From Planctomycetaceae bacterium (GTDB lineage Bacteria > Planctomycetota > UBA1135 > GCA-002686595), in NCBI GenBank assembly GCA_016125265.1, contig WGMC01000041.1:1-64000 (forward strand): a stretch of 64,000 bases of DNA. Reading direction: 5' to 3'. The position numbers and the translations under genes were made by a program. How positions within the stretch are numbered: the stretch's first letter is position 1; each line of letters opens with the position of its first letter. The notes beneath the pieces are model-generated. The model was not told the origin of the DNA. It did no database searches and saw only the letters and a program-made list of their open reading frames with translations. Positions 1 through 8,272 of this stretch are shown piece by piece.

Positions 1-20
1 ACCCCGGCCGAGTTCGCCGA

Positions 21-71
21 GGGGTGTGCGCCCTCCGGCTCCGCTACGCTCCACCTGCGGGCGCACACCCC
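21..71. repeat. 13-bp inverted repeat with 25-nt loop
   Basis: Perfect 13-base arms lie at 21-33 and 59-71 (GGGGTGTGCGCCC and its complement). They fall at the 3' end of the minus-strand ORF that stops at 44, so a transcription terminator or an intergenic repeat unit is possible. No U-run follows, so terminator function is only a guess. Confidence 0.4.
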
Positions 72-613
72 CGCACCTGACCAACCCCAACAACCCGTTC
101 CACTCTCATAGCGACTGGACCAAGGATCGGGGTCACGTCAGCCCCCTCTTGCGGTTTTGGGACTAATCCGCGTGAAGTCTGAAGCTCCAGCCGTAAGGCG
201 GAGCACCGGCGGGCGGCAAACGAGTCGTCGGCGACCGCGCGCTGCACGTCATCGAGCAGTTGAGCGACGACCGCCACCTCGCTCCCGTGCCGAGAAATCG
301 CGGTGCGCAACCGCATAAGCAACCCGCCAAACTCGCCCCACTCGTGGCCCACCCGAATCGGGCCGCCTAGCAGTTGAACCCGCACCGTCTGATGGCGCGG
401 AGACTCGCGGCCGCTACTCGCAGGCACGGGCGGTTGCGCGGGCGGGCCGCCGTCGGCCGCTGGGAAAGCCCGTTGCAGCGTCTCCGCAAGGGCGTCCGGG
501 TCCGGCGCATCGGGCGACCGCGCCTCCCCCCGAAGCCACTCCGCGGCGTGAACGAGTTGGGCGGCGTACTGCGCGTCTCGTTTCCTGGGCTCGGGCCCAC
601 CTTGCTCGGCCAT
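44..613 (-). CDS. hypothetical protein
   Basis: A protein of about 189 residues, taken from the ATG at 613 (MAEQGGPEPRKRDAQY...); the frame is open further upstream to 703, but that part is arginine/proline-rich and looks non-coding. The N-terminal half is charged (AQYAAQLVHAAEWLRG) and is followed by an Ala/Pro-rich linker. The C-terminal part has helical stretches (LLMRLRTAISRHG, VVAQLLDDVQRAVADDSF). I recognise no family and see no signal peptide or membrane segment. It sits among the accessory genes of the putative integrated element that ends near 3964. The last residues run into the inverted repeat at 21-71, so the true stop region is somewhat uncertain. Confidence 0.45.
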   Translation of the reverse strand: MAEQGGPEPRKRDAQYAAQLVHAAEWLRGEARSPDAPDPDALAETLQRAFPAADGGPPAQPPVPASSGRESPRHQTVRVQLLGGPIRVGHEWGEFGGLLMRLRTAISRHGSEVAVVAQLLDDVQRAVADDSFAARRCSALRLELQTSRGLVPKPQEGADVTPILGPVAMRVERVVGVGQVRGCAPAGGA

Positions 614-864
614 AACGCGCTCCGCGTTTGAGCCATCGGGCGTGCGCTGTACGCTAGGGGCGTCCGGCGCTCGCCTCCGTGGCGGTCGTCTCGCGCTGGG
701 CACCGGGGCCGCCGACCAGGGCGGCCCTCTTCAGTTAGAACCCGGCGGCGTGCAATGTACCGAACGCGACCGCATCGCGTCGGCGATGTTGGGAGTTCCG
801 TCGAGCCACAGCCTGCGATGGCCCCGGCACTGGAGGCACGCTTGCGACACGTTGCCGCGCCAAG

Positions 865-1245
865 TTACAGCGACCTGCGATCCTCGATGCGAGACAGTAT
901 CACTCGTCGCTCCGCACAATTCACGCTGACGAGCACCCGAAGGCCGCCGCTCTTCCCGGCGCCAGGGTAGCGCCAGCGGACTTTCAGTCGCTTCCATCCT
1001 GTCGCGCCGCCTGCGAGCGGAGAGATCGAAGCCCCCTGCTCTTTCTTGCACTGCGCCTCGGAGTGGAAGTACGCGCTCAGAAACTGCCTGAAGGCGTTTC
1101 GAGTCGCGTTGAAGGTTGTTGGCCCGAGCAGAACTCTCAGGCCGTCGTTGGCTGTTATCGCGTCGGGACCGATACCCCACTGGATGGAGTCGCGCAACTG
1201 ACCGACCGTGTCGGACGAGGCGCCGGTCACTTCCATTCCGACCAT
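865..1245 (-). CDS. RelE/HigB-like putative toxin paired with a Panacea antitoxin
   Basis: A 126-residue protein; the C-terminal third (KRLKVRWRYPGAGKSGG, then LRVLVSVN and RRVILSRI) has the basic-then-GKSGG-then-beta-hairpin layout of RelE-superfamily ribosome-dependent mRNA interferases. The N-terminal about 60 residues are not typical of RelE. The gene overlaps the 3' end of the Panacea-domain gene (1227-1817) by 19 bases, with the antitoxin first, an arrangement usual for toxin-antitoxin operons. Starts at 1245 or, in frame, at 1236 are both possible. Inference: it inhibits growth and is neutralised by its upstream partner. The toxin family assignment is moderate, because it rests on motif resemblance only. 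Confidence 0.6.
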   Translation of the reverse strand: MVGMEVTGASSDTVGQLRDSIQWGIGPDAITANDGLRVLLGPTTFNATRNAFRQFLSAYFHSEAQCKKEQGASISPLAGGATGWKRLKVRWRYPGAGKSGGLRVLVSVNCAERRVILSRIEDRRSL

Positions 1246-1817
1246 GGCGCCGTCTCCGCGCGATCGAAACTCGCCGCGATCCCACTCTCAAGGCTTGCGT
1301 CGTCGTCCTCGTCGTCTGAGTCGAGGAAAGGATCCTGAAGTGCCAGCATCATGTCGATGACCTGGGCGCTCTTCTCACACCCAAGGCCCGCAGCCCAGGC
1401 GACCCGCCAGCCCGGATTCGCGTGAGAGTCGTGAGAGGCCGCAGTGGAAGTCTTCGCGGCGAGGCGCCTTCCCTGCTCGAAGGCGAGTGCGAACCGTTCA
1501 GGGGAGAGCTTCTGGGGTTTGAAGTTCGAGCCCGCCGCGGTCAGCCGCAGTGGCCGCGCCATACCTTCTGCACCTTGCTCCGCGAGGCCAAGCTTGGCGA
1601 GTTCGCGCACCATCCGCTTTTCGTACTTGGCGACCACAGGCCCATTCTCCAGGGCGAGGTATGGGGCCCCGGTCAACGTCTCGCCAAAGTCGCGCAGTGC
1701 GATCAAGTCAGCGTAGAACAGCGCCTTGTTTGTCAGCACGATGTTGAGCCTTCCCCCTGCACCAGCAAGTGCGGCGATGGTGGCTTCGATCAGGCATTTG
1801 GGTTCCGAGGAAGGCAT
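1227..1817 (-). CDS. Panacea-domain (SocA-like/DUF4065) antitoxin
   Basis: A 196-residue protein. Residues about 8-75 (LIEATIAALAGAGGRLN, NKALFYADLIALRDFG, ALENGPVVAKY) match the Panacea fold found in SocA/GepA-type proteins. Panacea is known as a versatile antitoxin domain paired with many unrelated toxins. After it comes a hydrophilic helical region, and the C-terminus is acidic (SDDEDDDASLES), which could bind the basic toxin. It is the first gene of a two-gene minus-strand operon with the RelE-like ORF. No DNA-binding domain is obvious, so autoregulation cannot be claimed. Confidence 0.75.
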   Translation of the reverse strand: MPSSEPKCLIEATIAALAGAGGRLNIVLTNKALFYADLIALRDFGETLTGAPYLALENGPVVAKYEKRMVRELAKLGLAEQGAEGMARPLRLTAAGSNFKPQKLSPERFALAFEQGRRLAAKTSTAASHDSHANPGWRVAWAAGLGCEKSAQVIDMMLALQDPFLDSDDEDDDASLESGIAASFDRAETAPWSEWK

Positions 1818-2234
1818 GTTCTTTCAGGAGGATGATCGACCCAGCTCGGTGCGCGGTCAACGTAAAACCTGCTTTCCCAGGTCTGATCGAGGCGGCGAGG
1901 CGGCGCTTTCATGCCGTTTCCTGCCCCAGTGCAAGAGTGCTCGCGCGGCCGGCCTATTGCCGAGCCTCCCATGCGGGTGAGGCAAAACGACCCTCCACGG
2001 CAGCGGAGGTTTCAGCCTGAGAACAGGCTATCGGGCGCTGCGGCCACCTTGCGGGCGTGGACCCCAGGTACCGAACACCCCCTGAGAACGGGGGACCCTG
2101 AAGGGAGGCTTGGGGGGGACCGCGGTTGGCACCACAGTCCTGCGGCGCACCCGGAGGCGGGCATCCCGGCCGCGAGGCATTGCGGGTGACGCAGATGAAC
2201 CTGAACTGAGCGGAGGCGCCCCAGGAGCCCGAGT
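1818..2234. other. intergenic, no gene seen
   Basis: Upstream region of the minus-strand Panacea operon and downstream region of the minus-strand gene at 2235-2582. Several open frames cross it but none has a convincing composition or start. It should hold the promoter of the toxin-antitoxin operon on the minus strand; I cannot point to clear -35/-10 boxes. Confidence 0.4.
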
Positions 2235-2582
2235 CTACTCAGAGTCCGGGAAGACCATGCAGCGACAGTACGCGTCGAAAGCGTCGAGCGTGCCCCGGCA
2301 TCGCTTCGCGTAGTCGCACCAACCGTGTTCCAGGTCGCTCCACCACTCGCGCGCCTCAGCAAGCGTCATGCGACGACCGTCGAGGCGAGCCTGGGCTGCA
2401 CACACGTCGGTCGACCACCCCGTGCCGTTCCACACCATGTGCGTGAACTCGTAGCCCTGGGCCTCCTGGATCCGTGCGAGCAAATCCTCGGACCAGCTCT
2501 GTCGGGTCGCGGCGCCGAGTTCCTCGCCTTTCCGCACAAGCTCGGCGAAACGCACCGGGTCGGTCTCGTCGTCGTGTCCCAT
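2235..2582 (-). CDS. hypothetical small acidic protein
   Basis: A 115-residue soluble protein starting MGHDDETDPVRFAELVRKGE at the ATG at 2582. The frame is open for about 280 more codons upstream, but that part has arginine/proline shadow composition, so the internal ATG is preferred. It is rich in Trp and Cys (WNGTGWSTD, REWWSDLEHGWCDYAKRC, DAYCRCMVF) and looks helical. No family is recognised. It is another accessory gene in the candidate integrated element. Real coding is supported by balanced composition compared with the surrounding frames. Confidence 0.55.
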   Translation of the reverse strand: MGHDDETDPVRFAELVRKGEELGAATRQSWSEDLLARIQEAQGYEFTHMVWNGTGWSTDVCAAQARLDGRRMTLAEAREWWSDLEHGWCDYAKRCRGTLDAFDAYCRCMVFPDSE

Positions 2583-2936
2583 CGACAGAGCGTAGCCGGT
2601 CGGGCCGAGCGGAGTCCGGGCGCCACGAGGCTGAAACCCCCCTCCGTGTCGTGCTGCGCGAGGGTTTTCTCCGGGCAGACCACCCGGCCGCCTCACAAGC
2701 GAGGTGAAAGCCGGCAGAACCCGTCGGGCGTACCAGGCGCCAGCACCAGCTCCCCCGGACCGACTGAGCGCCTGCCGAGATTGACGGGGTGGGTATAGTC
2801 CCGGCATGGTCGCGGCAGAACAGGCGAGCCCCGAGGCTCTCGAACACGCACCTTTCCGGGCCGCGGAGCGATCGGCTGCGCTCTCCGAGGGCACCTCCAC
2901 GAGCGTGGGCGGCAAGCGTCGTCTGGAGGTGCGGCG
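2583..2936. other. intergenic between divergent genes, nothing assigned
   Basis: About 350 bases between the minus-strand gene starting at 2582 and the plus-strand gene starting at 2937. It must carry the promoters of both. Open frames here are shadow-like; I see no RNA structure or repeat that I would name. Confidence 0.35.
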
Positions 2937-3467
2937 GTGAGCGAGAATCCCGAGGCAGCCTCCGCCGTACCGGAGCCCAAGTCGGAGGGCCTGGGCCTCG
3001 GCGGTTGCTGTGGCATCGCAGTCTTTGTTGTGCTCGGGATGGCGGTGCTCGGCGCGATCGTGCCAGATGGGGGCGGGTCCGCCCGCGACCGGGCAGGGAA
3101 CCGCAACAACGCCTGGGAGGGGGAGCACGTGGTCGTGGAGCAGGGCGCCTTTGCGGGGGTGACGCTGGAGGACCTTAGATCCTTCGAAAAGTCGCGCTCC
3201 GTCGGCGACACCTACGGGACCGGCGAAATGCTCCGGGCCGGGCTGGCGTTCTGGGTCTCGAAGGGCTCGAAAGCGTTGGTGATCGATCGCGAGGTCGGCT
3301 TCAGCACCGGGCTCCGTGGAAACTCCGCGTACCGCATCCGCCTCCTGGACGGCACCCTGACCGGGCAATCCGGTTGGATCCACACCCGGGACGCGGAACG
3401 GGTAAGCGCCGAGTACAATGGCCCAATCCACACTCGCGACGCGGAGCCGATCGGCCCACCACGCTAG
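2937..3467 (+). CDS. membrane-anchored hypothetical protein
   Basis: A 176-residue protein from GTG at 2937. Residues 1-18 are a short hydrophilic N-terminus, and residues about 19-42 are one hydrophobic segment (LGLGGCCGIAVFVVLGMAVL) that acts as an uncleaved signal/anchor. The rest (VVVEQGAFAGVTLEDL, KGSKALVIDREVGF, AYRIRLLDGTLTGQSGW) looks like a small beta-rich, SH3-like extracytoplasmic domain, although I cannot name the family. The C-terminus repeats a short IHTRDAE unit twice. It lies next to the tRNA scar within the candidate element, so it may be a cargo gene. Confidence 0.55.
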   Translation: MSENPEAASAVPEPKSEGLGLGGCCGIAVFVVLGMAVLGAIVPDGGGSARDRAGNRNNAWEGEHVVVEQGAFAGVTLEDLRSFEKSRSVGDTYGTGEMLRAGLAFWVSKGSKALVIDREVGFSTGLRGNSAYRIRLLDGTLTGQSGWIHTRDAERVSAEYNGPIHTRDAEPIGPPR

Positions 3468-3673
3468 CGAGACCGCACCGGCGTCGGTCGGGGCGAAACA
3501 GCCTCACAGCAGGCTGATCGGGGGCGCGGGCAATCGCTCGCCGATCGGGTTTCGCCCCTCAGGGCAGGGGTCGTTCGGCGTTTCCTCGGATGGGTCACGG
3601 GCGAACCAGCTCAAGTACGCCGAGCCCCATGCGGGCGCGGAAACCCTGCGCCGCCGCGCCAATGCACGGGGTT

Positions 3674-3902
3674 TTAGCCACCCTCCCGGCCTGTCGGTCC
3701 GCGGGCTGAGCGCGCGAGAGCGAGAAGGGCCGCCCTCACGTGCGAGGGAAGGTCGCCCCAAAGCGACGTCAGCTCGCTCAAGTCGCGGTCCGCGGCGGCA
3801 TTGGGGTGCACTTGGGGTAGCACGGCGGCCCCTCCTGGCTCCCCGATCGCTCCAACACTAGGAGGCCCAAAGGTTTGCGCGTGCTCTCCCGGCGCCTGTG
3901 CG
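3674..3902 (-). other. candidate stranded integrase C-terminal tail beside the tRNA-Ser(TGA) scar
   Basis: On the minus strand an open frame runs out of the tRNA-Ser(TGA) fragment and continues about 75 codons into the element before stopping at 3674. The tail contains a structured-looking helix (DLSELTSLWGDLPSHV, then RAALLALARSARG). It has no start codon of its own in a sensible place. By analogy with the prophage, whose integrase frame crosses its att site, this could be the 3' end of the element's integrase, joined to the rest of the gene only in the excised circle. My memory that similar tryptophan-containing tails end planctomycete integrases is not checked. Function is inference. Confidence 0.35.
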
Positions 3903-3964
3903 GCGGTTTTGAAAACCGCTGTGCCCTCAAAGGCACCGGGGGTTCGAATCCCTCCGCCTCCGCC
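3903..3964 (+). tRNA. 3' fragment of tRNA-Ser(TGA), att scar of a second element
   Basis: The segment folds as an anticodon arm (GCGGT-TTTGAAA-ACCGC, anticodon TGA), a long variable arm, a T arm with TTCGAAT and a 3' acceptor strand CGCCTCC. The expected 5' half is missing: no GGAGGCG acceptor strand or D arm lies at the right distance upstream. A GGAGGC at 3861 is about 15 bases too far away. A tRNA broken at the anticodon arm is the usual footprint of tyrosine-recombinase integration, with the intact tRNA at the other end of the element, here to the left of the window. The final CCA is not fully encoded (CCG). Confidence 0.75.
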
Positions 3965-4335
3965 GGGCGGCCCCGGGGCGAGTGGCAGACGTCGGATTCG
4001 AGTACAAGGGGGATGACCCCTGGGAAGGTCCCAGGTAGGCTTGGGGTTCGGAACCCGGGGGCTTCGGGCTTCGTCTGACGGTTGTATCCAGAGCCCTGGC
4101 GCGTCGGCCCCGAGGTCGAGCACCCGGGGACCGAAGTCCAGTTAGGATTCTTCATCCGCCAACGGTCCCCGGACGTACGGGGAGCGCCCTTCCGCGCAGG
4201 AAGTGTCGCCCCGAACACCGCCCGAGACGACCTGCGGCCACGACTCCACGGAGCGAAGCTCGCCCCCGCCCGACCGGCTGGGGCAGACGGATCCGCCCCC
4301 CCTACCGCCCACGCTCGCCAACCCTCGCTCCTACC
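3965..4335. other. intergenic, junction between element and chromosome
   Basis: Chromosomal flank between the tRNA-Ser(TGA) scar and the secreted hydrolase gene. No gene is supported; long frames here are shadows of GC-rich DNA. The promoter of the hydrolase gene should lie in its right part. Confidence 0.35.
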
Positions 4336-6645
4336 GTGAACATGTACCTCACGACGGGTCTTTGGATCGCCTCTGCCCTGGCACCCATCTCCCTAGGAGC
4401 CGAGCCGCCCGCCGTCACCGGCTTGAGCGCGTTCCACTCCAGCGGCCAAACCTTCCTGACCTGGCAAGAACCCGTCGACGAGGAGACGGCCTTCTGCCGG
4501 ATCTACCGGCACGACGGCCCCATCGATGCGGTGTCGATCGATTCGGCGCAGTTGATCGCCGAAGTGTGGCCGGGCTCCAGCACGTTCTACGCCGAGCGTT
4601 ACTTCAAGCCGGTCGAGATGACCTGGCAGCCGCGTTTCCTCGACCGCTACGTGGTTACGGACGGCGGACCGGAACTCGGCGCGGACACCGGCCTCTACGT
4701 CTTCACCGTGGCGGCGGAGGACTTCGGCGGCATGGAGGGCGGCAGCGCCTACTACGCCATCACGGCCGTCGACGGCTTCGGCGTCGAGAACCGCACGGCA
4801 TTGGACGGCGGAAACTCGATCGGCCCGCTCGTCGAAGCTGTCGACGAGCCCCTGCCGGTGCTCTCGAAGGTGCTGCTCGACGGCCGCCTCGAGATCTACA
4901 CGCAGTTCATGGACCTGCGCCGCTTCAACGCGACGTTGGCCTCGCCCAACAGCTACAACGACTGGTACGGCTTCGACGACAGCGAGCCGAACATCCAGAA
5001 CGCGCTCAACTACGGCTTCGCGTACGCGGTGTTCGTGCCCCAGGAGAACTGCGCGACCGAGGGCGAGATCAGCGGCGCCCACGGCGTCGTGATCAACCTT
5101 CACCCGTTCGGCGGCGAGCGCTTCCGGCCCTACACGTTCGATCCGGCCGCGTCCTGGTGCAACGTCTACCGCATCCACCCGATCGATCCCCCGAACACCT
5201 GGTGGTTCGGCTTCGCGCGGGACCACGATTACCGCACGGGCCTCGTGGTGCCGCCCACGGACACGATCGAGAACTTCACCGAGGCGCGTGTGCTGCGCAT
5301 GCTGCACGACCTGAAGCGCCACCCGCAGCACGGGCCGAAGGTCGACATGGAGCGGGTCTATCTGTGGGGCCACTCGATGGGCGCCAGTGGGACGCTGGCG
5401 ATGTCGCTGCGCTACCCGAACGTGTTCTCGGCCGCCCACGCGAGCCAGCCGATGACCAACTACCTGACCGCCGGCGACGGCGGTGGGGACAACTGGGAGC
5501 CGGACTTGAGTGTGAAGTACGGCGCGAAGCTCCTCGATCTGCCCGTCGCGTTCTCGGCGCCGGCTGGCTGGGCCGACCACCTGTTGCCCTTCGAGGGCAC
5601 GGGCGTCTGGACCTGGCAGAACCACCAGTTCCAACTCGGCGAACGGCGGGACGCGGAAGCCGTGCCGATCGGCATCGACCACGGCCTGCAGGACACGATC
5701 CTGGAATGGTCGACCCAAGGGGAACCGGCCTACGGACCGTTCAACTCGGCGGCGCGCTGCTGGAGCGGCACGGTGCTGAACGCGATGCACATCCCCTCGG
5801 GCATCCTCTCCATGCCGGGGCCCTACCAGAAGAGCATCTTCCAGGTGCCCTTCGGCCTCTTCTCCAGCGTGCGCTCGGAGACCGTGCCGGGCCTCTCCAA
5901 CGCGGCAAGCAACGCACCGCTCCCGCCCGTGGGTGTGGGCACGTACAACGACGCGTTGACCTGGTCCGCAAGTTGGAGCGCGTGGGACGGAGCTCCCACC
6001 GACACCCCCACCGAGTGGCGCCTCAGCCTGCGCACGGAGGACAACCTCCCCGACACGGTGGACGTGACGCCGCGCCGGCTGCAGCAGTTCGAGGTGCACG
6101 CGGACGTGCCCTACGTGTGGCAGAACCAAAGTGTGCTGGACGACACGATCGTCGACTCGGGTGTCGTCTTCGCGGACGCGGACAACCTCTTGACCCTGCC
6201 GGCGTTCGAAGTGACTCCCGACGGCAACCGCGCGATCCTTAGGCCCGCGCTGACCGCCGATGTGGATTCGATCTCCTTGACCACCGGCGGCACGCAGGTG
6301 ATGAGCCTGCTGGCCGGCGAGGACTTCGCGGGCAAGCTCTACCTCGTGCTCGGATCGGCGAGCGGCACGGGCCCGGCGCTGGTCCTCGACGGCCTCAGCC
6401 TGCCGCTCGTCGTCGACGGCTACTTCCTCTACACGCTGAACTCGCCCAACGACGCCGTGCTGGGATCGTCCCTCGGAGTCCTCGGTCCCAATGGAGACGC
6501 GACGACGACCTTCCAGTTGCCGCCGGGCCTCTCGCCGGGCCTCTCGGGCCTCCAACTGAACCACGCGTTCTTGGTGGTCGACATCCCCGGCGACCAGAGC
6601 CTGACGTTCGCGAGCAACGCGGTCGGGGTCTTGCTGACGGATTGA
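4336..6645 (+). CDS. secreted alpha/beta-hydrolase (esterase/depolymerase-like)
   Basis: A 769-residue exported protein. The N-terminus (LTTGLWIASALAPISLGAEP) is a signal peptide; GTG at 4336 or ATG at 4342 are both possible starts. Residues about 25-160 resemble a fibronectin-III-like module (VTGLSAFHSSGQTFLTW). The hydrolase core follows, with the nucleophile elbow GHSMGAS at about 345-351. Candidate acid and histidine lie around GIDHGLQD (about residue 450) and further downstream. The last about 120 residues (SLTTGGTQVMSLLAG ... FASNAV) are a C-terminal domain often seen at the end of planctomycete exported proteins. A role in degrading an ester polymer outside the cell is inference. It stands alone between the tRNA scar and the acyltransferase genes. 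Confidence 0.7.
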   Translation: MNMYLTTGLWIASALAPISLGAEPPAVTGLSAFHSSGQTFLTWQEPVDEETAFCRIYRHDGPIDAVSIDSAQLIAEVWPGSSTFYAERYFKPVEMTWQPRFLDRYVVTDGGPELGADTGLYVFTVAAEDFGGMEGGSAYYAITAVDGFGVENRTALDGGNSIGPLVEAVDEPLPVLSKVLLDGRLEIYTQFMDLRRFNATLASPNSYNDWYGFDDSEPNIQNALNYGFAYAVFVPQENCATEGEISGAHGVVINLHPFGGERFRPYTFDPAASWCNVYRIHPIDPPNTWWFGFARDHDYRTGLVVPPTDTIENFTEARVLRMLHDLKRHPQHGPKVDMERVYLWGHSMGASGTLAMSLRYPNVFSAAHASQPMTNYLTAGDGGGDNWEPDLSVKYGAKLLDLPVAFSAPAGWADHLLPFEGTGVWTWQNHQFQLGERRDAEAVPIGIDHGLQDTILEWSTQGEPAYGPFNSAARCWSGTVLNAMHIPSGILSMPGPYQKSIFQVPFGLFSSVRSETVPGLSNAASNAPLPPVGVGTYNDALTWSASWSAWDGAPTDTPTEWRLSLRTEDNLPDTVDVTPRRLQQFEVHADVPYVWQNQSVLDDTIVDSGVVFADADNLLTLPAFEVTPDGNRAILRPALTADVDSISLTTGGTQVMSLLAGEDFAGKLYLVLGSASGTGPALVLDGLSLPLVVDGYFLYTLNSPNDAVLGSSLGVLGPNGDATTTFQLPPGLSPGLSGLQLNHAFLVVDIPGDQSLTFASNAVGVLLTD

Positions 6646-6871
6646 ATCGAGTGACCCGGGCTGCGCCCATGGGCGAGACGGGCCGGCCCCACGGAGCAGT
6701 TCGATCTCCCCGCGACGCCCGCGGGGCGAGCCGCCTCCCGCGCGAGCGGGACCCAGCGGGCAGTAGCTCGACCCGACGGGGTATGCTCTGGCGTGTCGGA
6801 CCGGCGGCCGCCCTTCGGTGGCCAGCACGGGCTCCGCGTCCCCCCCAACGCCGCCCCGCCGCACGCCGTTC

Positions 6872-8269
6872 GTGCTCTTCAACAGCCCCGAGTTTGCGAT
6901 CTTCTTCCCGCTGGTGTTCGCCGCCTACTGGCTGGCGCGCCGCTTCGAAGGTCCGCGTGTCTGCCTGCTGCTGCTGGCGAGCTACGTGTTCTACGGCGCC
7001 TGGGACTGGCGCTTCCTGGGTCTGATCGCGGCCTCGACGCTGCTGGACTTCCTCGTCGGCCGGGCCCTCTCGCGCACCGACGCGCCGCTCGGCCGCAAGT
7101 GGCTGCTCGGGGTCAGCCTCGTCGGCAATCTGGGCACACTCGGCTTCTTCAAGTACTTCAACTTCTTCACGCAAGAAGCCGCGCACCTCTTGCGCACCTT
7201 GGGGTTCCAGGCCAACGAACCGACACTCCAGATCCTGCTGCCCGTCGGCATCTCGTTCTACACCTTCCAGACGCTCTCCTACACGATCGACGTGTACCGC
7301 CGGCACCTGGCGGCCGAAACGAGCCTGCTGCGTTTTGCGGTGTTCGTCGCGTTCTTCCCGCAGCTCGTAGCGGGCCCGATCGTGCGCGCGTCCGAGTTCC
7401 TGCCCCAACTGCGAAGGCCGCCGACGCTGACGCGGGAGGCCTTTCACTCGGGGCTCCTGCTCGTCTTCTGGGGTCTGACGAAGAAGATCGTCGTCGCGGA
7501 TTACCTGGGGCGCGAGCTCGTCGACCCCTTCTGGAAGTCGCCAGACGAGTTCGGCGGTTGGCTCTCCCTGCTGGCGATCTGGGGCTACGCCATGCAGATC
7601 TACGGCGACTTCTCTGGGTACTCCGATTGCGCGATCGGACTGGCGCGCATGTTGGGCTTCGAGCTGACCAAGAACTTCGACTCGCCCTACCTGGCCGCCA
7701 CCCCGCGGGACTTCTGGCGCCGTTGGCACATCAGCTTGTCGACCTGGCTGCGGGACTACCTCTACATCTCGCTCGGCGGCAACCGGGGCAGCGCGCTTTT
7801 GACCTACCGCAACCTGGCGCTGACCATGTTGCTGGGCGGGCTGTGGCACGGTGCGTCGTGGATGTTCGTGCTGTGGGGTGCCTACCAGGGCGCTTTGTTG
7901 ATCGCCGACAGGCTTGCCGACGTGCCCGAGGCGCGGCGGTGGTGGCTGCTCGCGGCGCAGCGCGTCGTGATGTTCCAGTTCGTGTGCCTCGGTTGGGTGC
8001 TGTTCCGCTCGGCGACGGTCGCGGACGCGGGCGCGGTGCTCAGCTCCCTCTGGCAAACCCCCGGGGAGCCGCTGCTCGGCGAGTACGTGTTCCTCGCGCT
8101 GGCCTTCGGCTTCGGCCTGCACATCCTGCCGTCGTCGTGGAAGGAGCGCGCCCGTGCACGGTTCATCCAACTGCCGCCCTTCTGGCAGGGTGTTGCCTAC
8201 GCGCTGCTCCTCGGGCTGCTCCTCAACTCGCACTCCGCCGCCCAGCCCTTCATCTACTTCCAGTCCTGA
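6872..8269 (+). CDS. MBOAT-family O-acyltransferase (AlgI-like)
   Basis: A multi-pass membrane protein of about 465 residues. The start is taken as GTG at 6872, giving VLFNSPEFAIFFPLVF, which matches the usual MLFNS start of AlgI-like proteins; an ATG at 6818 would add a proline-rich leader. Conserved family marks are the PQLVAGPI segment, the YGDFSGYSDCAIG loop, FWRRWHISLSTWLRDY, and GGLWHGASW at about 320-330 with the likely catalytic His. These enzymes move acetyl groups across the membrane to polysaccharides or other exported acceptors. The SGNH-like partner gene begins 4 bases downstream, as in alginate or cell-wall acetylation pairs. The acceptor is unknown. Confidence 0.9.
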   Translation: MLFNSPEFAIFFPLVFAAYWLARRFEGPRVCLLLLASYVFYGAWDWRFLGLIAASTLLDFLVGRALSRTDAPLGRKWLLGVSLVGNLGTLGFFKYFNFFTQEAAHLLRTLGFQANEPTLQILLPVGISFYTFQTLSYTIDVYRRHLAAETSLLRFAVFVAFFPQLVAGPIVRASEFLPQLRRPPTLTREAFHSGLLLVFWGLTKKIVVADYLGRELVDPFWKSPDEFGGWLSLLAIWGYAMQIYGDFSGYSDCAIGLARMLGFELTKNFDSPYLAATPRDFWRRWHISLSTWLRDYLYISLGGNRGSALLTYRNLALTMLLGGLWHGASWMFVLWGAYQGALLIADRLADVPEARRWWLLAAQRVVMFQFVCLGWVLFRSATVADAGAVLSSLWQTPGEPLLGEYVFLALAFGFGLHILPSSWKERARARFIQLPPFWQGVAYALLLGLLLNSHSAAQPFIYFQS

Positions 8270-8272
8270 ACG

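Noticed and set aside
3861-3964. Possible complete tRNA-Sec or long tRNA-Ser starting at GGAGGC 3861
   Set aside because: The 5' strand is about 15 bases too far away, no D arm can be formed, and the anticodon is TGA, not TCA; a truncated tRNA-Ser fits better.
4203-6242. Long plus-strand frame overlapping the hydrolase in another frame
   Set aside because: Arg-rich +1 shadow without signal peptide or domain.
4393-6882. 829-codon open frame on the minus strand opposite the secreted hydrolase
   Set aside because: Arg/Val/Gly-rich shadow of a real plus-strand gene in GC-rich DNA; no domain or start context.
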